Positions 49,747-62,600 of a DNA stretch of 64,000 nt are shown here, piece by piece. The stretch covers positions 8,723,501 to 8,787,500 of the forward strand of contig CM061096.1 in the NCBI GenBank assembly GCA_030770545.1, written 5' to 3'. The stretch comes from Macropodus opercularis (lineage: Eukaryota > Chordata > Actinopteri > Anabantiformes > Osphronemidae). The position numbers and the translations under genes were made by a program. The notes under the pieces were generated by a model that worked only from the letters and a program-made list of their open reading frames with translations, ran no database searches and was not told the DNA's origin. Position 1 is the first letter of the stretch, and each line of letters opens with the position of its first letter.

Positions 49747-52700
49747 CTTCTCCAGTCAGGTAGAATCGTCCCTGCTGCTGCTGCCCCTTCGTTCATGGTG
49801 ACGCTTCCCTCCTGCCACCTTACACTTCACGCTGCTAACATCCCCTGGGAGTGACAGATAAGAATCAGAGTCTAAGCAGGGCTCTCGGTGGCTCGGCACC
49901 TGCTCGGTGTCTGTTCCCAAATGCTGCAATCTCTTAAAAGGGACTATGCCTCTGAAGTTTGAAACACTGCATCTCCCATTATCAGGTTCCCACCGCTATC
50001 TACCGATGTAGCATTGGACACAAAAAAACAATTTGCCTTGGGTGTCCACAGTCTTGCCTCTTTCACCTTTTCTCCAGGGGCTTATCTCACATCATTTTTA
50101 CAGTAAGGACCATGCACATAAATGCTTTTGTTCCAATTGTTCCTGTGATCAAGTTGAACTTTTCTTTCCTGCCAATTAAAAGGCTTTGATCTGTATCTGT
50201 GGAAGGGGTGAGGCAAGGAAAGCATCTCTCGTCTGCTGCCTCTTGGCTACTAAAGGCCAGAGTTGTGCTGGCAGAAGATAATCAGCAGTTCTCACACAAA
50301 CAAGATAAAAAAGGGAGAGAAGGATTTACTCCCATCCTGCCTGTCAGGCAACCCACTGAACAGACAGGGGAATTATTTTGGCAGCGGCACTAATGTGGTG
50401 ACGGTTGTTGTTTCCTAAACTGATTTCCTTAATCCTCCACTTGTTCCATGCTTTGTAAACATGGGGCTTGATTTTGTAATCTGGAAGGTCCCACTGACGC
50501 ACAGACACACATGCACGCACTGGCAACTTGTCCCCTCTAAACCCCTCCCTCGTCAGCCGCTGCCCTAATTAGTCGGAATTAAGACGAATGCCTGGGCCTC
50601 CCACGATCAATTGGTATCGAGCAGACCTTCGCTCGCCCATGCCTGGGGGCCTCTCTCTGCTCGCAGATCATTTATATCAATCGCCTTTGTTTTTCTTTCC
50701 TTCCTTCGTTCCATTTTTCCGTCCGCCAAGTGCAAGTGCTCGGTCTATCGGTTTGTCCGCAGAATAGTCAGCGAGGAAAATGGCAAAGTCTGGCAGGTTA
50801 AGTACTACAGTTGTACTAATGTCACAGGAACACGGGCTTGAAGATGCAGAGGTGTGTTATCGTATCTACACTTATATCCGTGTTTCCTGTGCTTTTTAAT
50901 GCTAACAAGCTTTAGAGGCACAGGTACCTCTTCCCTGCCCTTTGCTCCTCTTGTCGCTCTTCTGTATCCTCATTCTCTCCCTGCCTTTATTAACTGTTAG
51001 CCCAAGTACAGAGAGGCTCTAAGTTCCACTTTTGTATCGACTCAGTCCACTTGGACCAGGTTATTAACTGGCTTCTTTTCTGCCTGCTGTATGGTGTCGC
51101 CTTCTTCTTTGCCTTCCTTGATTCCCAGCTATTTGTGTGGACAGGTGTGAAAGACAAGACGCACAATCTACTAGTCACCACGTTCACACAACAGCAGCAA
51201 AAAAGCACTGCAAACATTAAGTATATCCATTTATTTGTAGCAATTTATTCATGTTACAGTGCTTTTTTTGTCCACATGTGCTTTTTGGTGTATTTGTAAA
51301 AATGTTATTTTCAAGTATTTGATGTTGCTAAAGTTAAAAGTGAGTGAAAAGTGTCTCCCTGAATGTGCTAAATGACGTGATGCTGCCAACTGTCACTTCA
51401 CATGCTTGGTGGTAACGTGCACTGGAGTGAAGAAGCTAAATGTAAACCTGAACGAATGTGAATCCCAGGACTAAACTGAGAGGAATAGAAACAAAGAAAA
51501 GTCAGCTTTAAGTCTAAAAATACAACATGCATGTGTGTAACTATGTTGTTCATCCCTTTAGCCTAAGAAACGAGACTAAACCTCTGCGTCAAACCTGCGC
51601 CAAAGGCCGTCCTGGTAAGATAATGAACTACGCTCACCAAATTTTAACTGCATCTCTGACACTGACTTGTAATTTGACTCAAACCTGGTTGACGTTAGTC
51701 ACGTCCCCCTAAACTCCAAAAATCCTCCCTCTCCCCTGAAAAGCAGGGGTTTGTATCCACTCAGCATGGAGCTTCCTTCTTCCTCTGGATCAGGCCCAGG
51801 GCTGCCTCGAGTTTGATATCAGTCAGTGCTGACCTAAGGGGAGAGTAACCAGACCGAGTTGTTGCACGTCCACAACCATCTTTGGTAATTTTGTGGATTT
51901 GTTAGTTATTTGAAGAGCAGATGATCGGTGCTCAGCAGATCTTCTCATTGCTTTGTCGTTTTCCTGTTTGTTTACGCTCGTCTTTTCTTGGTTTGTGCTG
52001 AAACTTGCTTCTTTGCTTCTTGTATCTCACTGTGCCCATAATCTGCTGCTGCAAGTGTTACAGAAGATACCGGTGAAATTCTAACGAGCGTTATTCCTGC
52101 ATCATTCGTGGGCCTACTCAGCCACAGCACCTTAGGGAAATCCATTTATAGGACAGATTAAACTGAGAGAAGGGTAGAAAGCACACTTTTATTAGTTCCT
52201 TTTTCCAAGGTTAATGTAGTAATAAGTAGTGAACTGCCACTTACAGCAGACATAGATCGGCTGGACTCTGTCCTCTGTGTGCATTTCTAAAGCGAGTGTG
52301 TACTTTGTTGTACTCTCAGTGGTACATGCAAGCGTTAGATACTGACTACTTCTACCCCGTGGGCGGACTCCAACCTCTCAGGTCGGCTGCCTCTCTATGT
52401 TGTGTGTGGCTGGCACGTTCTGATGTTGCACAGACCAGTGATGGCAGTGCTGCACGTATGTGCTGCCAAGCTTGGATGGTGCACCACAGCACTTCAGCCA
52501 TCCATGAGTTGGCAGCTGGCTCCTTGGTGAGGGGCCTTTATTCTGCGAGGCAGAGTGTAGTGCTATGCTTTTGGTGTGATGCACTTGGAGCTGATTCCAG
52601 AGCAGTAAACCTTGGCTAAATGACTTAAACTATGCGGATAAGCTAACGTGAACCTCAGGCTCCATTTTAAGTTTGCGTGCATAAACTGAGGCAGCGCCAG

Positions 52701-55700
52701 ATGAGCTGTCTGTGTCTGCTTCAGTGTCCAGTTGTGTGCATGCATGTGGAGTTTGAAGAGGCTGAGTGAATTTCTTGCTTCTTCTTTTTTTTTTATGTGG
52801 CCCCCCCCTCCGGGCTCGAGTCCATCCACGTCCTGGCCTAACAACCCTCAGTTTTCCCCCCACACGCTCCATTGTTCACTCTGTTTCTATGCCACCTGCT
52901 ATTCTGAAAAAAAAGGTCTTCAAATGTGCCTTTTCATTTTCTTCAAATACTGCAGGAGAAAGCCCTCATCTGTACAAACAAACCCCGTTCTGTAATTCTG
53001 CCTTGAACTCTGGGTCATAGGAGATATAGAAAGGGAAAGAGGGGAAGAGCGGAGCTGTTCTGTAGCATCTCTGTGGATTAATGGGAGGAGAAGTGGGACT
53101 ATTAATCCTCCTCTGTCATTCTTTACTGTGGAGTACTGGATGTGAAGGAGACAAAGTGCCATGGAAATATTAACCAGTGTGTGCTTTTCACCCACATTTT
53201 CTGCTTATTAGCAGATTCTTAATGAGTCACAGGAGAAACACACTTTGCTGCGACATATGTTTGTGAGCCTATGCTTGATTGGGTGGGATGGTTGGCAGCC
53301 ACTTCTGTATTTCTTCCTAATTTGCCATTGTTAATAGTATTGAGTTAAGTGGCCTTAGTTTGTTTTGTTCCCTATGTCCCTGCTGTGCTAGCACTTCCAC
53401 AGCACTTGGGCCAGAAGCAATCAGAAAGAGAGAAAGACGCATGGGCTTAAAGGAACAGAGACTGCAGCACTGTGTTTTAAGTGAAGAGCACGCGAGGTGA
53501 TGCTGATGAAGAAGGATACGGCGAAAGGGAGACGAATGAGTGGACCAGGAAGTGTTACCGATCTGAAAGATGGGTCTCGTGAGGCCCCTGCAGGGGAGAC
53601 TCAGCTGCGGCCGGATTGAACTCCTGCCAAGCTTGATGCTGGTGTGAGTTTTTGCGGATGGTATAGAAAGCAGCACCGATGTGGCCTGGTGCACGTTAAG
53701 GAAGAGCAGAGCAACTAATACATTTACAACAAATTTGCAGTATGGAAACTGGCCACAAGGGCATTTCAAACGTGTTTGGGTAAGATTAGAGCTGCTAGGT
53801 CTGGATGCGATGTGTGTAACATGCGGTCAAATGTTACGTACCAATTTATTGCTGTTCTGCAGCATCAGAATGAAAAGTAAAGTGGGGATGGAACTGTATG
53901 TTTTATTAATATTCTGCCTGCAGTTATTTAGTGTCTTCTATTTACCTTTTCTGAAGAGGAGTCAGAGGAGGCTGAAGTAGCTGCGTTTCGCTTTCTTCTA
54001 CCTCCACATTTCGTCGCGCTCTCTGCTCCTCTTCTTCGTATTCACCTGTTGGGCTTCAGTCCTTCCCGAAGCTGCTCGTCCTGCGAGCGCGTCCGGAGAG
54101 AGAGACGCAGAAGACACCCTGTTCCTCCTAGCTTCATGGTGTATTCACAACCAGAACATGTTGTTTTGAGAGCCGCGTGACAGATCCTTGTTAGCCTAGA
54201 TCCTGAATAATCAGCTGTTGCAGCAGCAGCAGCCTGTGGGGCCACAGAGACATGCCCAGGGAGCCTCGTGGGCCCGGCTTTGGGGGGCTGTGAGGGTGCT
54301 GCTCACTGTCGCATCTGTCTATCAGGAGATTTGTGCGGCTGCTAGGGGCAGGGAGTGGAGGCAGTGTCAGGGTGATACCCTTGACGCTGATGTGATTGAG
54401 TAGACAGCCACGAGCCGCTCCTTTCTTTACCCACCGCATCTCTTTCCCCCTACATCTCCCCACGCTCCTTACACAACAGCTCCCTGAGAGTGAGCGATCA
54501 CTTGAACAGCGCTGGTTATTATACCTAAGCACATACTAGTAATTTATGCATGATTGCCTGGCAATCTGAGGCCATTCATCATCCTCTTTCCTATCTTTCT
54601 TTTTTTAATCTGTTGGTGTCTTGTTCCTCTGGACTTTAATCTATAGGGCTATTAAGAATGCCTGTGTAATAATTGCTCCGCTCAGGTGACAGCGTGACAT
54701 TGGCGTCGTCATTGCCGCGAAGGTTTGGGATCCTGAAGGACCAGATGCGGCTTTTATAGCAAAGACGCTGTTAAGACCGACTGTTGTTTTGTTCGATCTG
54801 TCAGACAGATGGGAAGTGCTGGATTGTGTGTAGTCAGTCTAATGTGGTTGATGTTGTGACTCTGTATGCAGATGCTTTTATTCATAATGCGTTTGCACAT
54901 TTTTAGACCAATGGTTGGTTGGAACCTTGTTTTGTTTCTTTTCGTCTGCTTTGACCCAGAGGTTATGATCCGTCTTGAGCTGACTGAACCAGCCCAACTG
55001 TTTCATGGTTCTCTCTCCAAAGCTACCATATGTGGTGGTGGACGCTCTTACTGCAGCTTTGGTCTCTGGTCTGTTTCCAAACGGTTGGAAACATCCGTTC
55101 TGTTCTGAATTCCTTAAACTTTTGTCTCCTAAACTGAAGTGATTCAATTACAGAAAAGTAGAAGGTTGGATTATGATAATGAGTAAAGATCGTGGTGAAT
55201 GTATTACATGTTGAGCTCAGTAGGTTCCCTTTTTGACACCTCTTTATGTTTTTCACACAAAGCGAGTGCTTTACATACTTTACATGGCACCAGCACAGAA
55301 ACCAGGCCAGCTTCTAATGTAATGTACGAACTGGTTCTGCCACAAGTCTACAAGCTCCTGAGAACTATTCAGAGTGAGACAGAGGCTCTAGCGGGAGCCG
55401 TGCTGACCCTGCTGTTGTTCTCTGTTGAGTTCTCCATCTGTGACTTTAAGGCATGGCTAATGGATGCTGACCTTGCTCCGTGTTCTCTATCGGTTCCATT
55501 CAGGATCTATCAACTCAGGGATGTATCTTGATTTGCTTCCCTGTCCCTTCTCCACTTCTGGCTTGTAGAGCAGCGCTCCAGAGTGGACCTTGTTCCGTTG
55601 CCGTCCTTTGTAATCTGCCCGGGCTCAGTGGAGGCTAAATTAGGAGCTGAACAGCACGGAGAGGAATGAGACGACAGAAGGCAACAGCACCACAGACAAT

Positions 55701-57014
55701 CAGTGAGACAAATGAGCCAAAGAAAGTGGCCCTGGATTATCTGTATTATAAACTTTACTTATCTAATTGGTCTGATGTTGGATTTCAAGTAGTTTCAGTT
55801 CACTGGAGATAATAGTTTGTAAGGTGAGTTTTGGTGACTTGTTATTATTTCTGCTTTGTCCGTCATATGCATCACGTTGACACATACGGGGCCGTGGGCA
55901 CTGAACGTATTGATAGTGTAGGTTCTTATGCTGTTGTTAAAGCTTTGACATTTTTGGAAACAACAGTTCCGTTTCACTTTGTGGTGGAAAAGAAGAAAGA
56001 TTATTGATATTTTCCAAATGTCAAACTCTCTTTGAAAGTAAAATAATAAAACTACTTTTGTTTTAAAACTAATAACCATCTACTGTGATGTCGCTGTGCC
56101 TGAGGTGCCCCTTCTCTTTCTTTCTCCCTCCCCTCTTCATCTCTTCCTCTGTTGTTTACCTCTTCTCCCTTCAGTGTGTTTTCATGGTAAATATTACCTC
56201 AATCATGTTTGTCAAATTTCTTGTTAGGGACTTGTCTGCTGACACAGATGGTTAGGGTTATGTTAAGAACACCCAGATGGCATTCAGAGATATATGAGTC
56301 ATATTTCAGTCGATGTGTTACAGTGTAGAACTGCATCCTCTATTTACCCTGGTGTGACAGTGAAGAGAGCTCCACAAAGTCAAACGAAGCAGGTAACACT
56401 TTTCCCTGAAACTTTTTTTTCCTGTCTGGTGTCTTCTCTCTTAGCATGAAGGCTATAGAGTGATGTAATCTAGCTAGAAGACACCTCATTGCTCATTTGT
56501 TCCCTATTTAATTGTCCTCGTCTCCCGTGTGTTTGTGCTCGTGCGTCGGTTTGCTGCTGTTTGTCTGGCTCGGAAGCCACATGGGTGCATTTTTTGGATT
56601 GCACCACCAAACATTTCATTGACACGCACAGCAGAAGTCAGTGCATTGATTTCCCATTGGTCAATGCTGGTGGAGTTTACAGAAAGAGGTGCAGAGGGAA
56701 AATGTCTGTTTTCTTTCCTTTTTCCATCTGCGGCGGTCACACCATTCTTCTCCTCCTCCTAAAAAAACAGCAAGAAGCTCAGTTTGCAAATGTTGATGAA
56801 GGTGACCTGTGCTGACAAACTTCAACACTTCAACAATCACAGGCACAAAGTACAAATAGCCTGAAAATGAAAATGATTTGGGGATTTACCTCAATTTAAT
56901 GTTTTAGTGGTTTTCTTTACCCTCTTTACAATTACATACTACATCTTGTGAATACAGGTATACAACCAATAGGAAAATGTTTAAATGTACAAACTGAATC
57001 CTGTAGTTTGTTTC

Positions 57015-57027
57015 TTTTTTTTTTTTT
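57015..57027. repeat. T13 homopolymer
   Basis: Thirteen T after TTTC, followed by CTTGCCAG. It resembles a polypyrimidine tract with an acceptor, but no exon follows that can be supported. Confidence 0.8.
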
Positions 57028-58799
57028 CTTGCCAGTTCTTGGACTTGTTGGGCCATAGTGTGCAAAAGCAGTGCAGAGGTGTAGAAAGTATGAAAACCGC
57101 CAAGGCTGAGTGCAGAAATCTGTCCATCAACGCTGATGCACTGACAACCCTGCACTGTACCTCTTATTAATTTATGACCCTGTATCGTTTTGTCAGACTA
57201 AAACAAAACAACGTCAGGAGGGATATTTATTTATTATATATTTCTAGAGGGTATGTACTGTAATGGATTTATAAATTGACTTTAGTACAGTCAGAATCTT
57301 GGCATTTAACAGTCAAGATACTGTACCTCTAACTAAAGAGAACTAGCTGCATTCCGACTCAAACATGATTTTTGTTTATTTTAATTTATTTAATTTTTAT
57401 TTTATTTTCAATATTTATAAATGTCTTTCTGACAACAAAACTCACAATATGGTCATTTTAAAATTTAAATGCTAAACATGAATGTTTTTCTTCAAATGCA
57501 TTGTGGAGGTGATATCATAGCGCAGCTGTCATTTAGTTAACGTAGTGACTGTAAAACGTGGTTTCCCTCGGTGCCAGTCTGCTCTTTCTGAATGCAAAGC
57601 TTTAAGGATCTCTTTTCTAATTAAACACAGACTTGTCACAACATCAGTTCTCTATGTATATTATTATTCATATTTCTCTCTGTTCCGTCTTGCTAATACT
57701 GACTTTGAGCTCCTGTAATAACTGTTAGTAAAGTTTTATCAAAATGGCCAGAGGGGTTTTTCAGCACAGCTTTTCAGGTTGTGGTTTTGGCTTCCTTGCT
57801 GGTGTTGGTGCCCTCAGAGCATGGCAGAGCCTCACAGGCCATCGTTAGTTTTTTTTTTGCTTCATTGTCTTCTCACATGCAAGACCAAGCCTGCTGGATA
57901 TGCACGTCTGTGACGTTTCAGTGTGACTTGTCCATCTGTCAACCTTCTTGTCCGTGGTTTGCCATCACCTGAGGGCCTCCCACTTTGAAAAGTGAAAGAG
58001 GGAAGCAAGACTATAATTGGTGTGTTTGTTGAGGTTGCATGATTACTTTAGGTTTCAGGACATAGTTGTTCTTGTAGGTTAAGTGTTCATTAGCAATGGA
58101 CAAATTCAGCCGGATCACACACATCATCTCTGTCCAGCAACCTTGACGCCCGCTCCCTTCTTGGGACAGAGGCAGCAGAGGATGCTTGGCAGGCAGCGGT
58201 GTTTAGGGCTTCGACAGAAGATAGATGTGTACACGGGGGTAAAGAAGACGCGCTGGAATCACAAAGATGGAGGGATGATGTCAATCACGGCGTCTGCAGC
58301 GTGTGAAGGGCTGAATCCAGCCTGAATTGAACGATCTTTAGTGTCAGAGCTGGAGCCACCCTGTTTCTGCTTAGTCTCGTACAAAAATCAATCTCGGCGT
58401 GCTATAAATGCACTCACTGTTCTCAAGTCGTACATCATCCAACTTTATCCTCCTACCCATCGTCTTTGACCCCTTCTCATCTTCATCATCGCCAAAAGTT
58501 GGATTACAAAGTGGCACAGAGTAGAGTATGAGTCAGATACTCAGCTTTCAGTTTGGTATTCACACTCTTTTTGAAAGAAAGTCCTGGTAGAAATGCTGTA
58601 GGTTTATGCCTTAACCAGCGTCTACAGCCACGGCAAAAGCAATAAAGTCAAGTACAGCTGGGTCGATCGGTGTGGAACCGCTACAGTCTCACAGCTAGTT
58701 GATTTTAACCGAAAATGCTGGACAAAGTAGATCAACATGAAATTATTATTGACGTCACGGGCGGTGGAGTCGTCCTGGAGTTCAACTCCTAATATAAAA

Positions 58800-59690
58800 G
58801 GAGATTTCATTGTTTATTGTCATTCCAGCATGAACCATGTAGAAGGAAATATTATGCTCAAGATCTCGGTACTGTAAGAATAATACTCACTAATTGATAA
58901 ACGCATAAATACATTTACAATAAAAATCATCACAGGGTAAAAAGCATTAAAAATAAGACTCGTTAGCATTTGATAAACATTAAAAGAATAGACACAACCT
59001 GCACAGGACACTGATAATCCTAGATGACATTATTCATTTTTGAGGACATAGATGATCCTCGTTTCAACACGTGGTCAGCATTTTAGGAACAGCAGCCTGT
59101 GAGGGACAGTATTTAAGTTGCGTACAGCATCAGGACAGAAGCTGTGTTTCAGTCTTTTTGTTCTGCCTGGATGCTGCGCAGCCTCCGGCCTGAGGGGAGG
59201 AGGGTAAACAGTTCATGTGCAGGGTGAGTCGTGTCCCTCATGATGCAGAGTCTTATCTTTTTGTGTAGCTTTCTGAGGGTGAGGGTGAACTGCAGCCAAT
59301 GATTTGTTTCGCTGTCTTCACCACACGCTGCAGTGTCCGCTTCCCCTCTGCTGTGCAGCTGGCGTAGCACACCAGCACGGAGGAGGTCAGTGTGCTCTCC
59401 ACAACGCACCTGTGGAAGGTGGTGAGCATGGAAGTGCTCAGCCCTGCTCATCATCTTCCTTAGGAAGTACAGGCGCTGATGAGCCTTTTTAATGATGGAG
59501 GAGCTGTAATTTCTCCAGGTGAGGTTGTTTGTGATTTGTACCCCTGGATATTTCACACGGGAGTATCTCCACAGCTGCTCCGTCGGTGAAGAGCGGTAAC
59601 ATCGTGGGACCAGACCTTCGAAGGTCCACCACTATCTCTATTTTGAGGATGAGGTTGTTTACATCAGTTATGGGCCATTTACACAAACCG
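58800..59690 (-). mobile_element. 5'-truncated, decayed LINE (non-LTR retrotransposon) fragment
   Basis: Minus-strand frames recall the C-terminal end of a fish LINE ORF2 protein: EIVVDLRRS, NNLTWRN, KKAHQRLYFLRKM, DTTHPAHELFTLLPSGRRLRSI. The pieces sit in different frames with stops, so the copy is dead. Only the last part of the reverse-transcriptase region and the 3' UTR remain, as usual after 5' truncation. A GACAATAAACAATGAAATC-type tail near 58800-58830 (minus strand) looks like the 3' end. The clade (L2/CR1/Rex1 type) is a guess. Confidence 0.75.
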
Positions 59691-59699
59691 ATGTAATTT

Positions 59700-62600
59700 T
59701 AACTTCTATATTTCATAGTTGCTGTCTGAGGGCCTGAGGTGCTCAGTGGTTCATCGTGTACTGTACCGGCAACAGCCAAAATATCACAGAAATAAAACAC
59801 ATTAACACACTTCCCAGCAAAGATGTGTCAGCTTAAAATAAATTCAGACATTTTTTGTGCAACTAAATGGCAGTTGTGTTCATTGTCTGAGGAACAGACA
59901 ATAGAGTCCCATGTCTCTTCTTCTGAGATTCTGGGAAGCGGGGAAATGAAAGGGAATTTGATTTCAGACAGGTGTTTTACTCAGAAACCTCGTTGGGGCC
60001 TCTCCTGACAGTGCTACTTCAAAACCCTGTGTAAAATATGAGGTGGGGCTGTCACCAGCAATCCCCACTGATGTGCCAGGGAGCGTCAACATTTTAAGCA
60101 TTTATTTATTCATCCATATCTGTTGGTTTGCATATTGCACACTCCCCTTTTCTACTGTGGGGCTGTGGGCAACCTCATAATCAGGGAGTTCATCTTGAAT
60201 TTAGTCATTTACTCCAAAGATGATGATTGAACTTTCATTCGTTGTTGCTTCCCTCCCCTGATGACTTTATAGGAAATCATTTCAATTGCAGCAGGAAGGT
60301 CCCAGGTTTGATCTTGAGTACAGTCACAGTTACTGTTACAGTTTATTTATTCATGGAAGCACCATCTCTCAGCTAAGTCCACACAGTTTTGTTCAGAAAA
60401 TGTAGGTTTTTATAATTACATTTTGATTTGTTAGGTTGATGGATTGGCCTTCGGTGCCAGTCTGCCTCATTTTTTTTTCTTACGCAGAATGACTGTGTGT
60501 AGTAATGAATCACCAACACTGTACTTACAAGATTATTAATACCTTAATAATGGACTGTTGATTCGTGCATTTGATGAAGGATATCTTATGTATCTCGGTG
60601 AGTCATTTCTGTGGCTGCAAGAGACAGTACTGACTGTCTGGATCATATTTCATCAGGTTTTTAATCTGCCTTTTCCTCATGTTAAATTACACCTGGTGTT
60701 TACAGTATTCCCAACACAGACAGCTTTTCAATTTTTATTTAAATAATACCTCTTTCTTCAACTCTGGACAAAAATGTCAATAGATTAGTTCCCCTACTCT
60801 CCTCATTTCCAGTTTTTTTACATCCTGCTCTCGCTCTGTCTTCCTTTCCGTTGTCATGCGTCAAAGCAGCTTGATGGTTTGACAGGACGGGCCCTAGAAA
60901 CTTGCTTCTTCCCCACAGACCCTCCAGAGTCTCTGCTCCCTCATTGAACTGTTATCTGCCCCATTTCTGAGCTTTTCCATGGCAACAAGGAGCCAGCGAG
61001 CGTATGAGTGAAAAGAGTGAGGTCTCCAGTGCAAGCAGCATCTTGTCTCAGACAGCTGTCTGCTAAAAAGACAAAGGAAAGAGAAAAAAACACAGAGAGG
61101 AAAAGGAAAGTTTGGAAAGTTGTTTTTCCTTCCTTTCGCACGAAAAACAACGTAAAGTGATGCATTTGGCCACACAGTGATATGTTGTACTCAGCTTAAC
61201 CCTTAGGCCGTTCTCAGTGCTGGGGATATGGGTCAGTGCCCTGCTTTTTAGAAAACAGAGGTGTGCTGATGAACCCAAAACAATAGAGTCGTCATTGTGA
61301 TCGGTTCATAAGCAGCGTGTTCACTTACCACAGTCTGCAACCACTGACTGACAGTACTCAAAGATTCATCTGTGGGACCCCCTCAGTGGAGGTAACCCAC
61401 ATTTCACTCTATTTTAGGCTTAATGTCAGATGTAAGGCCTAACCAAAACATATGGGTCTCTCCACTCAACGTGAATCAAATAGCGCCTGGTTCCCTGGAA
61501 AGCTAACGTGTACATTCACTTCTTTCTTACGCCGGAGCGCCTCACAATCCTCAGCTTCTCCTCTCCAGGTTCCTCACTTGGATGTGGAGCGACAAGGCGA
61601 CTTTAAAGTCGGGTTACGCCTGCGTCTGCCGTAGGATTACACTAGAATCCCAATGGTTTTAAGCAGTCACACTCTGCCACTCAAAGCCAGGCGTTTTCGT
61701 TTGGAGCATTTATTAAAGGAGCTTGGGAGCATGTGGTGACAAGTGAAGCGTTTTGTAGAAACGAAATGAGGGATAGAAAAGAACAGAACTCAGCAACAAG
61801 GGTTTTCCTTTTTAAAAGTTCTCATCTCAAGACTTTTAAAGCCTTTGTCGCTCTGTTTATGAATACATTCACAAACATAGCCGAGGGACACGCTGGCCCT
61901 GAGGACTGGGAGGGAACAAGCCGCCAAAAGCAGCCTGTGAGTGGTGATAACTTTGATTTTATGAGAATATTTTGCTATTAAGATTAGTATTTAGGCAATG
62001 ACTGTCGTCCCCATGTTTAGTGAATATGAAAGGCTGATGGCAGTGCTTGGTTTTTCCTTCCCATTATAGGTGCAAGAAGAAATGGGCTGTTCTTATGCTC
62101 TGAAAGCTTCACCCTGGATTTGGATCATCTATAAACGTTGCTAGTACAGTACCTTGAATTACAAAATAACCTGTGTGTTCTTCATTCACCAATCTAGATC
62201 ACAAAATAGTAAGTGCTTGTAACAATACAACGCTGTGACCTCTGAAGAGCAAACCCGCCAACGTCGCTTTCGCAGGCAGGCTTGACAGTGTTTATCTATT
62301 CCTCCTGTCACTCCCGGCTCATCAGCGAAATGCTTGGTGAGAGTATGGATCCAGTTCATGACAATCCATCATTTGTGACAAGTACACACACTAATCTATT
62401 TTAAACAGCAGGGTATGAAGCCGATGATGCATGACAGAAGAGGGTATACAGTACATACTTGGTCATGCATATTGATAATCAATTTTCTTCATTTTAACCA
62501 CTGCGGGAACAAATTAATCTTTTCAAAGCTCATTTCTTGTTGCCAGGTTTGAACTTGCATTGTGATTTTCTGCACTGACTTGAAAACGAGCATTTATAAA

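Larger units (their letters stand above)
43640..58790. other. long gene-free interval
   Basis: About 15 kb without a coding exon I can support on either strand. All frames are short and compositionally random. It contains (AC)n at 44959-44979, (TG)n at 49721-49746, a T13 run at 57015-57027 and AT-rich stretches near 57370. It may be intergenic regulatory DNA, non-coding RNA, or the intron of a gene with exons outside the window. Confidence 0.5.

Noticed and set aside
50760..50794. Exon-like stretch with acceptor TTTGTCCGCAG and a GTTAAG donor
   Set aside because: No second exon in frame nearby and no family resemblance; donor is weak.
59149..59556. 135-codon frame as a host gene
   Set aside because: Its motifs are those of the end of a LINE ORF2 protein, and the frame is broken on both sides.
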